Positions 1 through 5,568 of a stretch of DNA of 5,756 bases are shown piece by piece (position 1 is the first letter of the stretch; the number at the start of each line of letters is the position of its first letter). The stretch is from an uncultured Collinsella sp. (lineage in GTDB: Bacteria; Actinomycetota; Coriobacteriia; Coriobacteriales; Coriobacteriaceae): positions 1 through 5,756 of the forward strand of contig CABQMC010000107.1 of the NCBI GenBank assembly GCA_902465115.1. Reading direction: 5' to 3'. Below the pieces are notes generated by a model. The model did not search any database, had not been told where the DNA came from, and worked only from the letters and a program-made list of their open reading frames with translations. Position numbers and translations under genes: made by a program.

Positions 1-148
1 CCCGACGAGCCTGGCGTATCGCGGCGCTAAGACGCTGGGCGATTATCTGCTGTGGGGAAGGACCCCGACGGTGCCCGTCCAGAAGGGCGCCGTCGAGATG
101 GTATTTGCCAGCAATGTCGATCGCTACTGCGAACTTGCGGGTATTTAG
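1..148 (+). CDS. C-terminal end of a sugar-binding (type I PBP-like) protein, partial
   Basis: The open frame enters from the left edge (first whole codon at base 2) and stops at TAG 146-148, giving 48 residues ending in NVDRYCELAGI. The segment AYRGAKTLGDYLLWGRTP followed by VEMVFASNVDRY resembles the C-terminal end of type I periplasmic-binding folds of the RbsB kind. In these, a helix (GxKTLxDYLxGxxP) is followed by a strand and a closing 'xNVDxY' segment. Such a domain occurs in ABC sugar-binding lipoproteins, in LacI-family regulators and in some sensor proteins, and 48 residues cannot separate these. If it is a LacI-type regulator it could be the one that reads the operators downstream, but this is speculation. 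A strong terminator follows 92 bases after the stop, so it is transcribed separately from uxaC. The coding frame is fairly secure; the family is a tentative reading. Confidence 0.6.
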   Translation, partial: PTSLAYRGAKTLGDYLLWGRTPTVPVQKGAVEMVFASNVDRYCELAGI

Positions 149-174
149 CCGATTGAGCAGGTACCCCCTCTTGC

Positions 175-205
175 GACGTGCATTTTTGGGAGTATTCAGC
201 ATTGG
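175..205 (+). repeat. Left arm of a 31-base inverted repeat flanking a terminator
   Basis: Bases 175-205 match the reverse complement of 341-371 at 29 of 31 positions; the two differences are near the outer end (GACGTGC here, GATGTAC there). The common core includes CATTTTTGGGAGTATTC. Further out, CAGGT at 158-162 is matched by ACCTG at 384-388 with the same 12-base spacing, so the similarity extends weakly beyond the core. The copy starts 26 bases after the stop of the upstream gene. It could be a terminal repeat of a small non-autonomous element, or a protein-binding or regulatory motif present in two opposed copies. I do not recognise a known family. Confidence 0.85.
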
Positions 206-240
206 CATGCCCTGAATGAGGTGCAGAACGACTGTTTTAA

Positions 241-280
241 GTGCCCCCGATGGCGTAATTTGCCATCGGGGGCACTTTTT
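241..280 (+). terminator. Strong rho-independent terminator of the upstream gene
   Basis: A perfect 14-base-pair stem (GTGCCCCCGATGGC 241-254 with GCCATCGGGGGCAC 262-275) closes a 7-base loop and is followed directly by TTTTT at 276-280. It lies 92 bases after the stop at 148 and insulates the uronate operon from upstream transcription. On the opposite strand the stem is followed by TTAAAAC, a weaker tract, so the main direction is rightward. Confidence 0.93.
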
Positions 281-340
281 ATGCCGATCGGGCGCTATCT
301 GCGTTCCAAATAGGACGCTGAGGATGGCGCACGGCGCGCT

Positions 341-371
341 CCAATGCTGAATACTCCCAAAAATGTACATC
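341..371 (-). repeat. Right arm of a 31-base inverted repeat flanking a terminator
   Basis: This is the opposed copy of the repeat at 175-205 (29/31 identical), separated from it by 135 bases that contain the 241-280 terminator. It starts CCAATGCTGAATACTCCC. No target-site duplication is visible directly outside the arms: CCTCTTGC lies to the left and GGGACATG to the right. Confidence 0.85.
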
Positions 372-502
372 GGGACATGACCCACCTGAGCAAAAGCGCT
401 CAAGTTCGGTGTTCGGGGACGCCAAACAGTCCGCAATACATGCAAGTCACATCTCCAGCAACCGTTGAACGGGCAAAATCTACCGTTCACCCCGTGGTGG
501 TT

Positions 503-518
503 AGGTGAACGTTCACCT
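503..518. promoter_or_regulatory. Operator O1 of the uxaC operon, perfect 16-base palindrome
   Basis: AGGTGAACGTTCACCT is a perfect even palindrome with a central CG inside AACGTT. This is the architecture typical of LacI-family operators, such as the PurR core AAACGTTT, where hinge helices insert at the central CpG. It overlaps the proposed -35 element TTCACC at 512-517. Its centre is 38 bases upstream of the centre of operator O2, so a repressor could hold both sites. That the regulator belongs to the LacI family is inferred from the operator shape only. Confidence 0.85.
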
Positions 519-541
519 TTTGAGGTGCAATGGATTAGTAT
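512..541 (+). promoter_or_regulatory. Probable sigma-70-type promoter of uxaC-uxaB-uxaA
   Basis: The best candidate is TTCACC (512-517) as -35, 18 bases, then TAGTAT (536-541) as -10. An overlapping -10 choice is TATAGT (539-544), but it has no good -35. The hexamers are weak, yet the geometry repeats that at the transporter gene: -35 inside an upstream operator, and start point inside or next to a downstream operator. Transcription would start near 548-550, leaving a leader of about 60 bases before uxaC. Confidence 0.55.
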
Positions 542-542
542 A

Positions 543-554
543 GTGAACGTTCAC
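543..554. promoter_or_regulatory. Operator O2 of the uxaC operon, perfect 12-base palindrome
   Basis: GTGAACGTTCAC is identical to the inner 12 bases of O1. It lies just downstream of the -10 candidates and over the likely transcription start, a classic position for repression by blocking polymerase. The symmetry ends at 12 bases here: A542 and C555 do not pair. Confidence 0.85.
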
Positions 555-608
555 CTAAAGGATAACGAGCGCGCCGTGCGCCCGCCTTGCCAGCAAAGGG
601 GCTGTTTG

Positions 609-2036
609 ATGAAAAACTTTATGGACGATCAGGATTTCCTGCTGAGCACCAAGACCGGCGAGGAGCTGTTCCACAACTTTGCCGAGGGCATGCCCATCGT
701 CGACTATCACTGCCACATTTCTCCTAAGGAGATTTGGGAGGACAAGCGTTTCGAGAACATCACCGAGGTTTGGCTGGGCGGCGACCACTACAAGTGGCGC
801 CTGATGCGTGCCAACGGCGTCGACGAGCGTTTTATCACTGGCGACGCCCCTGCTCGCGAGAAGTTCCAAAAGTGGGCCGAGACCCTGGGTCGCTGCGTTG
901 GCAACCCCGTCTTTGAGTGGAGCCACCTGGAGCTTAAGCGCTACTTTGGCTACGAGGGCGTCCTCAACGGCAAGACTGCCCAGGAGGTCTGGGACCTTGC
1001 CAACGCCAAGCTCGCTGAGGCTAGCTTTACCTGCCGCAACCTGATCAAGCAGTCCAACGTCCGCATGATCTGCACTACCGACGACCCCGCCGACAGCTTT
1101 GAGTGGCACAAGAAGATTGCCGCCGATGACAGCTTTGACGTTCAGGTCGTTCCCGCCATGCGCCCCGATGCCGCTCTGCGCATCGAGCGCGGCCAGGAGT
1201 TTGCCGACTACTGCAAGCACCTCTCCGAGGTTGCCGGCGTTGAGGTAAGCGACTTTGAGGGCATGAAGTCTGCCATCTCCAAGCGCTACGACGTTGCTCA
1301 CGAGCTGGGATGTCGCGCATCCGACCATGCACTCGACTACGTTATGTACGTCCCGGCTACCGCCGACGAGATCGAGGCCATCTTTGCCAAGGGTCTGGCT
1401 GCCGAGCCGCTTACCGAGGAAGAGGTCCTCAAGTACAAGACTGCCTTTATGCAGTTCGTTGCCGGCGAGTATGTCCGTCTGGGCTGGGCCATGCAGCTGC
1501 ACTTTGGCTGCAAGCGCGACAACAACCGCGCCATGTTCGCCAAACTCGGTCCCGACACCGGCTACGACTGCATCTCCAACTACACGCCGTCCGACCAGCT
1601 CGCCGATTTCCTCAACTCCATCCAGGAGACCTGCGGCCTGCCCAAGACCATCCTGTACAGCCTGAACCCCATCGATAACACCATGATCGATACCGTCATG
1701 GGTTGCTTCCAGGAGGCTCCGACTGCCGGTAAGATCCAGAACGGCTCCGCCTGGTGGTTCAACGACAACGAGGTCGGCATGCGCGAGCAGCTCACCGCCC
1801 TTGCCAACGAGGGCGTTCTGGGCAACTTCGTCGGCATGCTCACCGACTCCCGTTCCTTCCTGTCCTATCCGCGCCACGAGTACTTCCGTCGCGTGCTGTG
1901 CAGCGTGATCGGCGAGTGGGTCGAGCAGGGCAAGTACCCGGCCGACATGGAGCTGCTGGGCACCATCGTGCGCGACATCAGCTACAACAACTCCGTTCGC
2001 TACTTTGGCTTTGACCTGGACACCGTCGAGGCATAA
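609..2036 (+). CDS. uxaC: Uronate (glucuronate/galacturonate) isomerase
   Basis: UxaC (EC 5.3.1.12) is a cytoplasmic enzyme of the amidohydrolase superfamily that interconverts D-galacturonate and D-tagaturonate, and D-glucuronate and D-fructuronate. It is the first step of hexuronate catabolism. The 475-residue product has the usual family length (about 470). Near the N-terminus is the metal-site HxH motif in VDYHCHISP (His34, His36). Other recognisable family segments are GDHYKWR (58-64), TTDDPADS (156-163), SDHALD (238-243), WWFND (382-386) and LTDSRSFLSY with RHEYFRR (411-428). These match my recollection of E. coli UxaC closely. The ATG at 609 is preferred: AAAGGGG (595-601) sits 7 bases before it and the protein then begins MKNFMDDQDFLL like its homologues. 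A frame open from 465 would add 48 unrelated residues across the operators. An internal ATG at 621 is less likely. It is the first gene of the operon, 96 bases before uxaB. Confidence 0.97.
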   Translation: MKNFMDDQDFLLSTKTGEELFHNFAEGMPIVDYHCHISPKEIWEDKRFENITEVWLGGDHYKWRLMRANGVDERFITGDAPAREKFQKWAETLGRCVGNPVFEWSHLELKRYFGYEGVLNGKTAQEVWDLANAKLAEASFTCRNLIKQSNVRMICTTDDPADSFEWHKKIAADDSFDVQVVPAMRPDAALRIERGQEFADYCKHLSEVAGVEVSDFEGMKSAISKRYDVAHELGCRASDHALDYVMYVPATADEIEAIFAKGLAAEPLTEEEVLKYKTAFMQFVAGEYVRLGWAMQLHFGCKRDNNRAMFAKLGPDTGYDCISNYTPSDQLADFLNSIQETCGLPKTILYSLNPIDNTMIDTVMGCFQEAPTAGKIQNGSAWWFNDNEVGMREQLTALANEGVLGNFVGMLTDSRSFLSYPRHEYFRRVLCSVIGEWVEQGKYPADMELLGTIVRDISYNNSVRYFGFDLDTVEA

Positions 2037-2060
2037 GCCTGCATCGAATCACATCGAACT

Positions 2061-2096
2061 CGGGAGCGCCGTTGCCACACGCGGCGCCCCCGTTTT
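2061..2096 (+). terminator. Intercistronic hairpin with short T tract, uxaC-uxaB gap
   Basis: CGGG-A-GCGCCG (2061-2071) pairs with CGGCGC-C-CCCG (2082-2092): 6 plus 4 base pairs around one A/C mismatch and a 10-base loop, followed by TTTT (2093-2096) and then GCTT. It resembles a weak intrinsic terminator. As uxaB has no obvious promoter of its own before its ribosome site, the hairpin probably acts as a partial terminator or a 3'-end stabiliser that sets uxaC and uxaB levels apart, not as the operon end. Confidence 0.6.
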
Positions 2097-2132
2097 GCTT
2101 GCACGCTAACAGCTATCTAAGGAGAGACACAG

Positions 2133-3647
2133 ATGGAGAACATCAGCTACGATGCGCTCGAGAAGATCGGCTACAAGGGCTATTTGCTGCCCAAGGATGC
2201 TCCCGAGAAGGTTCTGCAGTTTGGCGAGGGCAATTTCCTGCGCGCCTTCGTCGACCGTTTCTTTGACATGGGCAACGAGGCCACCGGCTGGAACGGCAAG
2301 GTCGTCATGGTGCAGCCCATCAACGGTGCCTTTGGCTTTGCCGACGGTATCAATGCCCAAGACGACCTGTACACCGTGCTGGTGCGCGGCAAGGAGAACG
2401 GCAACACGGTTGACGAGTCCCGCGTGATCAGCGCCTGCAGCCGCTGCCTTAACCCGTATCGTGAGGACGACTACCGCGCCATGATGGAGGTCGCCGTCTC
2501 CGACGACCTAGAGATCATCGTCTCCAACACCACCGAGGCCGGTATCGCCTATGACCCGTCCTGCAAGGCCGACGACATGCCACCCGCGAGCTTCCCCGCC
2601 AAGCTTGCCCAGGTGCTCCACACCCGCTGGGCTGCCGGTAAGCCGGGCGTCATCGTCCTCGCCTGCGAGCTCATCGATCACAACGGCGAGGAGTTGCTGC
2701 GCATCATGAACCAGTATGTGAGCGACTGGGGCTGGGAGGACGAGTTTGCGCAGTGGATGGCTAACGACTGCACCGTCTGCACCACGCTCGTCGACACCAT
2801 CGTCCCCGGCCGCATCCGCGATCCTAAGGAGGCCGCGGCGGTTGCCGAGCGTCTGGGCTACGAGGATCCCTTCCTGGCCGTGCGCGAGCCCTTCCAGATG
2901 TGGGGCATCCAGGGCGACGAGTCGCTTGCCGAGAAGCTTCCCTTTGTGAAGGCTGGTCTTCCGGGTGTCTTTGTGACTCCCGACGTCACCCCGTACAAAA
3001 AGCGCAAGGTCCGCATCCTCAACGGTGCCCATACCGCCTTCGTTCCGGGTTCCTGGGTTGCCGGCTTTGATATCGTGCGCGACTGCATGCATGACGAGAC
3101 CATTCGCGGCTTCATGAACACCATGCTCTACGACGAGGTCATTCCGACGCTTGCCGCCGACTTGGATGTCGAGGACTGCAAGGCCTTTGCCGCCGCCGTC
3201 GAAAACCGCTTCGACAACCCGTTTATTGATCATGCGCTGCTCTCCATCTGCCTCAACTCCACGGCTAAGTGGCGCGCTCGTGACCTGCCCACGCTCAAGG
3301 ACTACGTTGCCGAGACCGGCAACCTGCCCAAGTGCCTGGCGACGAGCCTCGCTACGCTCATCTCCTTCTACACGCAGGAACTCGTGTCCCGCGAAGGCGA
3401 CGGCCTGCACCTGCGTCGCTCCGACGGCACCGAGTACACCGCTCAGGACGACGCCTTCGTGCTCGACTTCTACGCCGCCCATGCCGGCGCCGACGATGCC
3501 CAGCTGGTGCACGACGTGCTCACCAACGAGCAGATGTGGGGCGAGGACCTTACGCAGATCGCAGGTCTTGAGGAGTTTGTCGTCAGCGCGCTCGCTGTCG
3601 TGCGTGCCGAGGGCGCCAAGCAGGCCTTCGCCAACGCTCAGGCGTAA
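2133..3647 (+). CDS. uxaB: Tagaturonate reductase (altronate oxidoreductase)
   Basis: UxaB (EC 1.1.1.58) reduces D-tagaturonate to D-altronate with NADH in the cytoplasm. It belongs to the polyol-specific long-chain (mannitol) dehydrogenase family. The 504-residue product is slightly longer than E. coli UxaB (about 483). The N-terminal nucleotide-binding region starts with VLQFGEGNFLRAF (27-39), and SNTTEAGI (131-138) is typical of UxaB rather than of fructuronate or mannitol enzymes. The family catalytic signature K-x4-N-x2-H is present as Lys292, Asn297 and His300 in KVRILNGAH. The related fructuronate reductase UxuB is the main alternative, but the pairing with uxaA and the SNTTEAGI segment favour UxaB. 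The start is well supported: AAGGAG (2119-2124) lies 8 bases before the ATG. It lies 81 bases before uxaA in the same direction, with no visible internal promoter, and is probably co-transcribed with uxaC and uxaA. Confidence 0.95.
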   Translation: MENISYDALEKIGYKGYLLPKDAPEKVLQFGEGNFLRAFVDRFFDMGNEATGWNGKVVMVQPINGAFGFADGINAQDDLYTVLVRGKENGNTVDESRVISACSRCLNPYREDDYRAMMEVAVSDDLEIIVSNTTEAGIAYDPSCKADDMPPASFPAKLAQVLHTRWAAGKPGVIVLACELIDHNGEELLRIMNQYVSDWGWEDEFAQWMANDCTVCTTLVDTIVPGRIRDPKEAAAVAERLGYEDPFLAVREPFQMWGIQGDESLAEKLPFVKAGLPGVFVTPDVTPYKKRKVRILNGAHTAFVPGSWVAGFDIVRDCMHDETIRGFMNTMLYDEVIPTLAADLDVEDCKAFAAAVENRFDNPFIDHALLSICLNSTAKWRARDLPTLKDYVAETGNLPKCLATSLATLISFYTQELVSREGDGLHLRRSDGTEYTAQDDAFVLDFYAAHAGADDAQLVHDVLTNEQMWGEDLTQIAGLEEFVVSALAVVRAEGAKQAFANAQA

Positions 3648-3658
3648 ATTTCCGGCGC

Positions 3659-3690
3659 AGACGCGGGCGCGGGACGGCGTGCCCGCGTCT
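3659..3690 (+). other. Intercistronic GC-rich hairpin, uxaB-uxaA gap
   Basis: AGACGCGGGC (3659-3668) pairs perfectly with GCCCGCGTCT (3681-3690). The stem can extend inward by G-T, C-G and G-C to 13 pairs with a 6-base loop (3672-3677). It is followed by CGACTTCTGC with no T run, so it is not a standard intrinsic terminator. Such stems between operon genes commonly protect upstream mRNA from 3' exonucleases; that role here is inference. Confidence 0.65.
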
Positions 3691-3728
3691 CGACTTCTGC
3701 TCAACCTGTAGGGTTAGGACCATTTGCA

Positions 3729-5213
3729 ATGAACACTATCCAGATCAATCCGGCCGACAACGTGATCGTCGCGCTGTCGCCGCTTGCCAAGGGCACCGCC
3801 GTCGCGGTTCCCGGGGTGGGCGAGGTCGTGGCCGCGGAGGATATTCCGCAGGGCCATAAGATGGCGGTGCGCGCGATTGCCGCAGGGGAGGACGTCATCA
3901 AGTACGGCCTTCCTATCGGCCATGTGACGGGCGATGTCCAGCCCGGTCAGTGGCTCCACACGCACAATGTGAAGACCAACCTTTCGGGCGAGGTCGAGTA
4001 CGCCTACAACCCCACGCATCCGGTCGTGGATCCCGTTGAGCCTGAGACCTTTATGGGGTTCCGCCGCGCCGACGGTCGTGCCGCGACGCGCAACGAGCTG
4101 TGGATCATCCCCACGGTCGGCTGTGTCAACGAAGTCGCCCGTGCCATGTGCGAGCAGGCCCAGGATCTGGTCGATGGCTCGCTGGAGGGCGTCTACTACT
4201 TCCCGCATCCGTTCGGTTGCTCGCAGACCGGCGCCGACCATGCCCAGACCCGTCGTCTGCTGGTGGCACTGTCGCGTCACGCAAATGCCGCGGGCGTGCT
4301 GTTCCTGTCGCTCGGTTGCGAGAACTGCACGCATCAGCAGGTGCTCGACGAGCTCGGTGACTTCGATCACGAGCGCGTTCGTTTTCTCACCTGCCAGGAT
4401 GTAGCCGACGAGCAAATCGAGGGCCACAAGATTCTGGCCGAGCTGGCAGACCTGGCAAAGCAGTCCAAGCGCGAGCCCATTCCGGCCTCCGAGCTGGTCA
4501 TTGGTCTTAAGTGTGGCGGCTCCGACGGTCTTTCGGGCATTACCGCCAACCCCACGATCGGTCGCGTGAGCGATATGGTCGTCGCCCGTGGCGGCACGTC
4601 GGTGCTTACCGAGGTGCCCGAGATGTTTGGCGCGGAGAGCATCCTGCTCGACCGTTGCGAGAACGAGCAGGTCTTTAACGCTGCCTCCGACATGCTCAAT
4701 GGATTTAAGGACTACTTTATTAGCCACGGCGAGGTCGTTTATGAGAACCCGAGTCCCGGCAACAAGGACGGCGGTATTACCACGCTCGAGGACAAGAGCT
4801 GCGGCTGCGTGCAAAAGGGCGGATCTGCCCCCATCGTCGACGTGCTGCCGTATGCCGGCCAGGCAAATAAACACGGCCTGAACATGCTGTGCGGTCCGGG
4901 CAACGACATGGTATCCACCACGGCGTTGACGGCTGCCGGCTGCCACGTGATTCTGTTCTCGACCGGCCGCGGCACACCGTTTGGCGCGCCGGCGCCTACC
5001 CTCAAGGTGTTCACCAATCAGCGTTTGTGCGACCACAAGGCCAACTGGATGGACTTTAACGCTGGCGTGATTGCCACGGGTGAGCGCACGCTCGACGAGG
5101 CTGCCCACGATCTGTACCAGCTGGTGCTGGAGACGGCGAGCGGTAAGCTCACGAGTGCTGAGCGCCGTGGCTGTCACGAGATCAGTATCTGGAAGGACGG
5201 CGTCTGCTTGTAG
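3729..5213 (+). CDS. uxaA: Altronate dehydratase
   Basis: UxaA (EC 4.2.1.7) removes water from D-altronate to give 2-keto-3-deoxy-D-gluconate, the last step encoded in this window; it is a metal-dependent cytoplasmic enzyme. The 494 residues match the E. coli length (about 495). An N-terminal SAF-like domain spans roughly residues 5-85, with GHKMAVRAI, GEDVIKYGLPIG and THNVKTNL. The large catalytic region carries RNELWIIPTVGCVN (121-134), FGCSQTGADH (162-171), LGCENC (195-200), GLKCGGSDGLSGITANP (259-275), TEVPEMFGAE (294-303), NPSPGNKDGG (340-349), TTLEDKSCGC (351-360) and STGRGTP (411-417), all typical of UxaA. Conserved cysteines in the GCS, GCE and KCGGSDG segments are candidate metal ligands. 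The ATG follows AGGA (3716-3719) at 9 bases. A long frame on the opposite strand is a composition artefact. The gene ends the operon, with a terminator 34 bases after its stop. Confidence 0.97.
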   Translation: MNTIQINPADNVIVALSPLAKGTAVAVPGVGEVVAAEDIPQGHKMAVRAIAAGEDVIKYGLPIGHVTGDVQPGQWLHTHNVKTNLSGEVEYAYNPTHPVVDPVEPETFMGFRRADGRAATRNELWIIPTVGCVNEVARAMCEQAQDLVDGSLEGVYYFPHPFGCSQTGADHAQTRRLLVALSRHANAAGVLFLSLGCENCTHQQVLDELGDFDHERVRFLTCQDVADEQIEGHKILAELADLAKQSKREPIPASELVIGLKCGGSDGLSGITANPTIGRVSDMVVARGGTSVLTEVPEMFGAESILLDRCENEQVFNAASDMLNGFKDYFISHGEVVYENPSPGNKDGGITTLEDKSCGCVQKGGSAPIVDVLPYAGQANKHGLNMLCGPGNDMVSTTALTAAGCHVILFSTGRGTPFGAPAPTLKVFTNQRLCDHKANWMDFNAGVIATGERTLDEAAHDLYQLVLETASGKLTSAERRGCHEISIWKDGVCL

Positions 5214-5247
5214 CGGCAAGTGCGCCCAAGCATAGCGAGATGTCATC

Positions 5248-5281
5248 GGCCCCATCGGGAGTGTTCCCGGCGGGGCCTTTT
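5248..5281 (+). terminator. Rho-independent terminator after uxaA
   Basis: GGCCCC (5248-5253) pairs with GGGGCC (5272-5277). After an A/C mismatch, TCGGGA (5255-5260) pairs with TCCCGG (5265-5270) with one T-G wobble, closing a GTGT loop. TTTT follows at 5278-5281, then CGTTT. This ends the uxaC-uxaB-uxaA transcript and shows that the transporter must have its own promoter. Confidence 0.9.
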
Positions 5282-5316
5282 CGTTTCATGGTTAAGTGAA
5301 TATGTTGGTATGTCTG

Positions 5317-5328
5317 ATAAACGTTCAC
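5317..5328. promoter_or_regulatory. Distal operator-like site, 10/12 match
   Basis: ATAAACGTTCAC matches GTGAACGTTCAC at 10 of 12 positions, with one perfect half-site and the same central CG. It lies about 120 bases upstream of the promoter-proximal operator, so it could be an auxiliary site for DNA looping. It might instead control a weak promoter of its own (TTAAGT 5292-5297 and GATAAA 5316-5321, spacing 18), but those hexamers are poor. Confidence 0.55.
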
Positions 5329-5437
5329 CTATCTCATGGCTGTCCAGCATGGCACCTTTACCAGCAGAAAATAGGTGTGAGGATCTCAATTGTGTCCGTT
5401 CAGCGGTAAAAATCGACCGTTCAAGGATATTATTCAA

Positions 5438-5449
5438 GTGAACGTTCAC
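5438..5449. promoter_or_regulatory. Operator O1 of the transporter gene, perfect palindrome
   Basis: GTGAACGTTCAC is identical to the uxaC operators. It overlaps the proposed -35 TTCACC (5445-5450), as O1 does at uxaC. Its centre is 40 bases upstream of the next site (5478-5489), close to the 38 bases between the two uxaC operators. Confidence 0.85.
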
Positions 5450-5473
5450 CTGTCGTAAGCAATCGCGCATAAT
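5445..5473 (+). promoter_or_regulatory. Probable promoter of the transporter gene
   Basis: TTCACC (5445-5450) as -35 is followed after 17 bases by CATAAT (5468-5473) as -10, which matches TATAAT at 5 of 6 positions. Transcription would start near 5480, inside the downstream operator, with a leader of about 90 bases. Operators over the -35 and over the start point imply repression. Confidence 0.68.
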
Positions 5474-5477
5474 CTAA

Positions 5478-5489
5478 CTAAACGTTCAC
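5478..5489. promoter_or_regulatory. Operator O2 of the transporter gene, 10/12 match
   Basis: CTAAACGTTCAC keeps one perfect half-site and the central CG. It lies over the likely start of transcription, just as O2 does at uxaC. The following CCTGAACG adds another TGAAC half-site facing GTTCA (5484-5488 and 5492-5496). Confidence 0.68.
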
Positions 5490-5528
5490 CCTGAACGCTG
5501 GGCAGACAGATGTCAGTGTGGACTCAAC

Positions 5529-5545
5529 TGTCTTGTTACAAGACA
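5529..5545 (+). other. Perfect dyad in the transporter leader
   Basis: TGTCTTG-TTA-CAAGACA is a 7-pair perfect dyad with a 3-base centre, partly extended by CTC (5523-5525) facing GAG (5549-5551). It lies in the untranslated leader 23 bases before the start codon and 10 bases before the ribosome site. There is no T run after it. It may be an mRNA hairpin or the operator of a second regulator; its sequence is unrelated to the GTGAACGTTCAC sites. Confidence 0.6.
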
Positions 5546-5568
5546 ATCGAGAAAAGAGAGGGAGCTCG

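Larger units (their letters stand above)
149..608. other. Intergenic region between the upstream gene and uxaC
   Basis: These 460 bases hold no convincing gene. The reading frame open from 465 into uxaC lacks a ribosome binding site at its first ATG, crosses both operators and has no counterpart in UxaC proteins. In order the region holds one arm of an inverted repeat, a strong terminator, the second arm, an A/C-rich stretch (about 372-502) with only a small dyad (TGAGC 387-391 with GCTCA 398-402), and the uxaC promoter with two operators. A half operator, CCGTTCACC, lies at 483-491, and GTTGAAC at 464-470 is a weaker one. Confidence 0.7.
5282..5568. other. Regulatory intergenic region upstream of the transporter
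   Basis: These 287 bases after the terminator are clearly lower in GC than the genes and contain no supported gene; short open frames here run through the terminator or operators and lack ribosome sites. The region holds three clear operator copies centred near 5322, 5443 and 5483. Two weaker operator-like matches are GTGTCCGTTCAG 5392-5403 (9/12) and TCGACCGTTCAA 5413-5424 (8/12). A probable promoter and a leader dyad complete it. Confidence 0.75.

Noticed and set aside
175..371. Complete insertion sequence or CRISPR-like array
   Set aside because: There are only two opposed repeat copies, no transposase frame between them, no target-site duplication visible, and no regular spacers.
372..502. 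Possible small RNA or riboswitch upstream of uxaC
   Set aside because: It lies upstream of the inferred promoter, and only a 5-pair dyad (387-402) is visible, with no terminator or known aptamer pattern.
465..608. N-terminal extension of uxaC by 48 codons from an upstream ATG
   Set aside because: It lacks a ribosome site, spans both operators and the promoter, and the extra residues have no place in UxaC; the ATG at 609 has a good Shine-Dalgarno and gives the normal length.
555..1877. Long minus-strand frame (440 codons) opposite uxaC
   Set aside because: It is a shadow of a well-recognised gene, runs into the uxaC promoter region, and has repetitive Val/Ala/Gly/Leu composition.
2508..3704. 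Long minus-strand frame (398 codons) opposite uxaB
   Set aside because: It is a composition-driven shadow of uxaB and also crosses the 3659-3690 hairpin.
3714..5255. Long (513-codon) open frame on the minus strand opposite uxaA
   Set aside because: It mirrors uxaA, whose GC-biased codons suppress antisense stops; uxaA is clearly recognised, and the frame's low-complexity, Ala/Gly/Val/Leu-rich product resembles no family known to me.
5220..5470. Short frames of 73-75 codons on both strands in the intergenic region before the transporter
   Set aside because: They run through the terminator and the operators, lack ribosome sites and show no recognisable protein features.
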